This document shows, one piece after another, positions 5,520 through 6,665 of a DNA stretch of 6,665 bases. The stretch lies in contig DRJW01000242.1 in the NCBI GenBank assembly GCA_011052055.1, positions 1 through 6,665 on the forward strand, given 5' to 3'. The position numbers were made by a program, and so were the translations under genes. Under the pieces are notes generated by a model, which ran no database searches, had not been told where the DNA came from, and saw only the letters and a list, made by a program, of their open reading frames with translations. This DNA comes from Nitrospirota bacterium (GTDB lineage: Bacteria > Nitrospinota_A > UBA7883). How positions within the stretch are numbered: the first letter of the stretch is position 1; each line of letters starts with the position of its first letter.

Positions 5520-6410
5520 ATGGCGCTGTCCGCTTATTTCAATAAAATCCGGTCTGAAGTGGAAGGCGCTCTCGACAGGCTGGTTCCAAAGATCGGCGCC
5601 TACCCTCCCGTTATTCACGAGTCGATGCGCTATTCCCTTTTCGCAGGCGGCAAAAGGCTCCGGCCGATGCTGGCTCTGGCGGCCTGCGATTGCGTGGGGG
5701 GCGAGAGAAAATCCGCGCTTGCTTTCGCTTGTGCGATCGAGATCATCCACACCTATACGCTGATTCACGACGACCTCCCGGCCATAGATAACGACGACAT
5801 GAGAAGGGGCAAGCCTACAAACCACAAAAAGTTCGGCGAAGCGACCGCCATATTGGCGGGCGATGGCCTGCTGACCCTGGCGTTCGAGATAATGACCGGC
5901 TCGCCGCAGGCCGATGGCGCGTCGGCGCAAACATTGCTCGAAGTGACAGCGCAGACAGCCAGGGCGGCCGGGTCCACAGGAACCGTCGGCGGGCAGGTGG
6001 CCGATATAGCCAGCGAAGGCTGTGAGCCGGACGGCGCGCTTCTTGAATATATCCATTCCCATAAAACAGGAAAGCTCATAACGGCGTCGGTAAGGGGAGG
6101 CGCGATGATCGGCGGCGCCCAGGACGATCAGTTAAGGGCGCTTACCGATTACGGAAAGCATATCGGCCTTGCTTTCCAGATAGTAGACGACATTCTCGAT
6201 ATCGAGGGAGACGAGAAAAAGCTGGGCAAAAACCTGCGGTCCGACATTAAAAAGGAAAAAATGACTTATCCCTCGGTGGCCGGGATGGAGGAGTCGAAAA
6301 AGCGGGCTGTCGAACTGTCCGGCATAGCCGTCGAATCTCTCGAAATGTTCGGCTCAAGCGCAAGACATCTTAAAGACCTTGCCATGTATATCACCACCCG
6401 CACTTTCTGA
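5520..6410 (+). CDS. ispA: Short-chain polyprenyl diphosphate synthase, probably farnesyl diphosphate synthase
   Basis: This cytoplasmic enzyme condenses isopentenyl diphosphate with allylic diphosphates to make the C15 precursor of quinone side chains and undecaprenyl phosphate. Of 296 residues, the key motifs are GGKRLRP (43-49), the first Asp-rich motif DDLPAIDNDD (84-93) in its bacterial DDxxxxD form, GGQ (157-159), HKTGKL (181-186), and the second Asp-rich motif QIVDDILD (220-227). The fifth residue before the first motif is Tyr79 and the fourth is Thr80. This resembles E. coli IspA (Tyr/Ser) and favours C15 over C20 product. The Lys motif near the end reads KKEKMTYP, with Glu where Gly is common. 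The start follows xseB by 5 nt with no clear Shine-Dalgarno, so coupling is likely. The related operon often continues with dxs, but here it does not. Confidence 0.94.
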   Translation: MALSAYFNKIRSEVEGALDRLVPKIGAYPPVIHESMRYSLFAGGKRLRPMLALAACDCVGGERKSALAFACAIEIIHTYTLIHDDLPAIDNDDMRRGKPTNHKKFGEATAILAGDGLLTLAFEIMTGSPQADGASAQTLLEVTAQTARAAGSTGTVGGQVADIASEGCEPDGALLEYIHSHKTGKLITASVRGGAMIGGAQDDQLRALTDYGKHIGLAFQIVDDILDIEGDEKKLGKNLRSDIKKEKMTYPSVAGMEESKKRAVELSGIAVESLEMFGSSARHLKDLAMYITTRTF

Positions 6411-6422
6411 AATGAAAATAAG

Positions 6423-6540
6423 GACGTCATTGCGAGGAGACGGCGCGGCCATACCGCTAAACTGACATGACAATCCACCGGTGTCCGGGCGCCGGTAACG
6501 GATTGAAGCGACAGGCTGGATAAGATTGCTTCGCAGAGTT
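6423..6540. repeat. Degenerate dispersed-type intergenic repeat fragments with a stem-loop
   Basis: The stretch starts with CGTCATTGCGAGGAG (6424-6438), contains GACAATCCACC and ends with GATTGCTTCGCAG. From memory, these words recur in short palindromic intergenic repeats of many Deltaproteobacteria and related groups. The expected mirror end (CGCAATGACG) is missing, so the copy looks decayed or truncated. Within it, CAATCC-ACCGG (6471-6481) pairs with CCGGT (6492-6496) and GGATTG (6500-6505): an 11-bp stem with a 3-nt bulge and a 10-nt loop. No T-run follows, so it is not a classical terminator, although it sits 60 nt after ispA. Confidence 0.5.
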
Positions 6541-6566
6541 TAAAAGCGCGATAAATTTGGTATAAT
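6539..6566 (+). promoter_or_regulatory. Extended -10 promoter for the last gene
   Basis: A perfect TATAAT (6561-6566) is preceded by TG one base upstream (6558-6559), the extended -10 form. TTTAAA (6539-6544), four of six matches, lies 16 bp upstream as -35. The start would fall near 6573, about 34 nt before the ATG at 6607. This indicates that the last gene is transcribed independently of the ispA operon. Confidence 0.62.
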
Positions 6567-6606
6567 GAAAAATTAAATCCTTTTTTACTGGATGGCGGTT
6601 ACTGAA

Positions 6607-6665
6607 ATGAAGGCGGTGAAATTCGTACTTGGGCTTATTGTCATATTCGTCCTCGTCACTTTCGC
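6607..6665 (+). CDS. N-terminus of a small membrane or exported protein, cut by the window end
   Basis: Nineteen complete codons are visible. Two lysines are followed by an unbroken hydrophobic run (VLGLIVIFVLVTF), which is either a signal peptide or a transmembrane helix. The frame is open to the end of the window. The ATG at 6607 has a weak GGCGG 8 nt upstream. An in-frame ATG at 6592 would add five residues but lacks a ribosome-binding site. The start resembles LapA/DUF1049-type membrane proteins, but too little is present to assign a family. It replaces the dxs gene that often follows ispA in related operons. Confidence 0.55.
   Translation, partial: MKAVKFVLGLIVIFVLVTF

Noticed and set aside
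5511..6062. 183-residue antisense frame opposite ispA
   Set aside because: It lies wholly within the conserved ispA coding sequence and shows no recognisable domain of its own.

Overview
The window looks like chromosomal, housekeeping-type DNA from a Gram-negative-like bacterium of moderate GC content. The order folD-xseA-xseB-ispA is an old arrangement shared by Firmicutes, Deltaproteobacteria and relatives. A DUF465/YdcH-type small protein and a dispersed-repeat-like element after ispA point loosely toward a deltaproteobacterial, Nitrospinota or similar lineage. The sequence alone does not settle the phylum. No rRNA, tRNA, CRISPR array, transposase or phage gene is visible.

Layout. Positions 1-196 are non-coding, with a tandem palindromic repeat and a possible terminator. 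Positions 197-2504 carry four leftward genes. In transcription order they are a 274-residue single-pass membrane protein with a Glu-Pro repeat tail, a 121-residue amphipathic/coiled-coil protein, tsaB (tRNA t6A synthesis) and a DUF465 coiled-coil protein. The first two are 23 nt apart and the last two 27 nt apart. A 146-nt gap with a possible internal promoter and a foldable element separates the two pairs. Positions 2505-2729 are a divergent promoter region with at least three inverted repeats. Positions 2730-6410 carry the rightward cluster: folD, xseA, a 175-nt gap holding a possible 28-codon ORF, xseB and ispA. Positions 6411-6606 hold a stem-loop and pieces of a dispersed intergenic repeat, then a strong extended -10 promoter. 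The last gene, cut by the window edge, begins like a small membrane or exported protein.

How the genes fit together. FolD makes one-carbon folates, XseA/XseB form exonuclease VII, and IspA makes farnesyl diphosphate for isoprenoids. They share an operon but no pathway. TsaB belongs to universal tRNA modification. I see no convincing new defence or mobile system. The least explained parts are the two-gene module at 1291-2504, the inverted repeats in the divergent control region, the small ORF coupled to the xseA stop codon, and the structured non-coding DNA at 1-196, 1207-1238 and 6423-6540.
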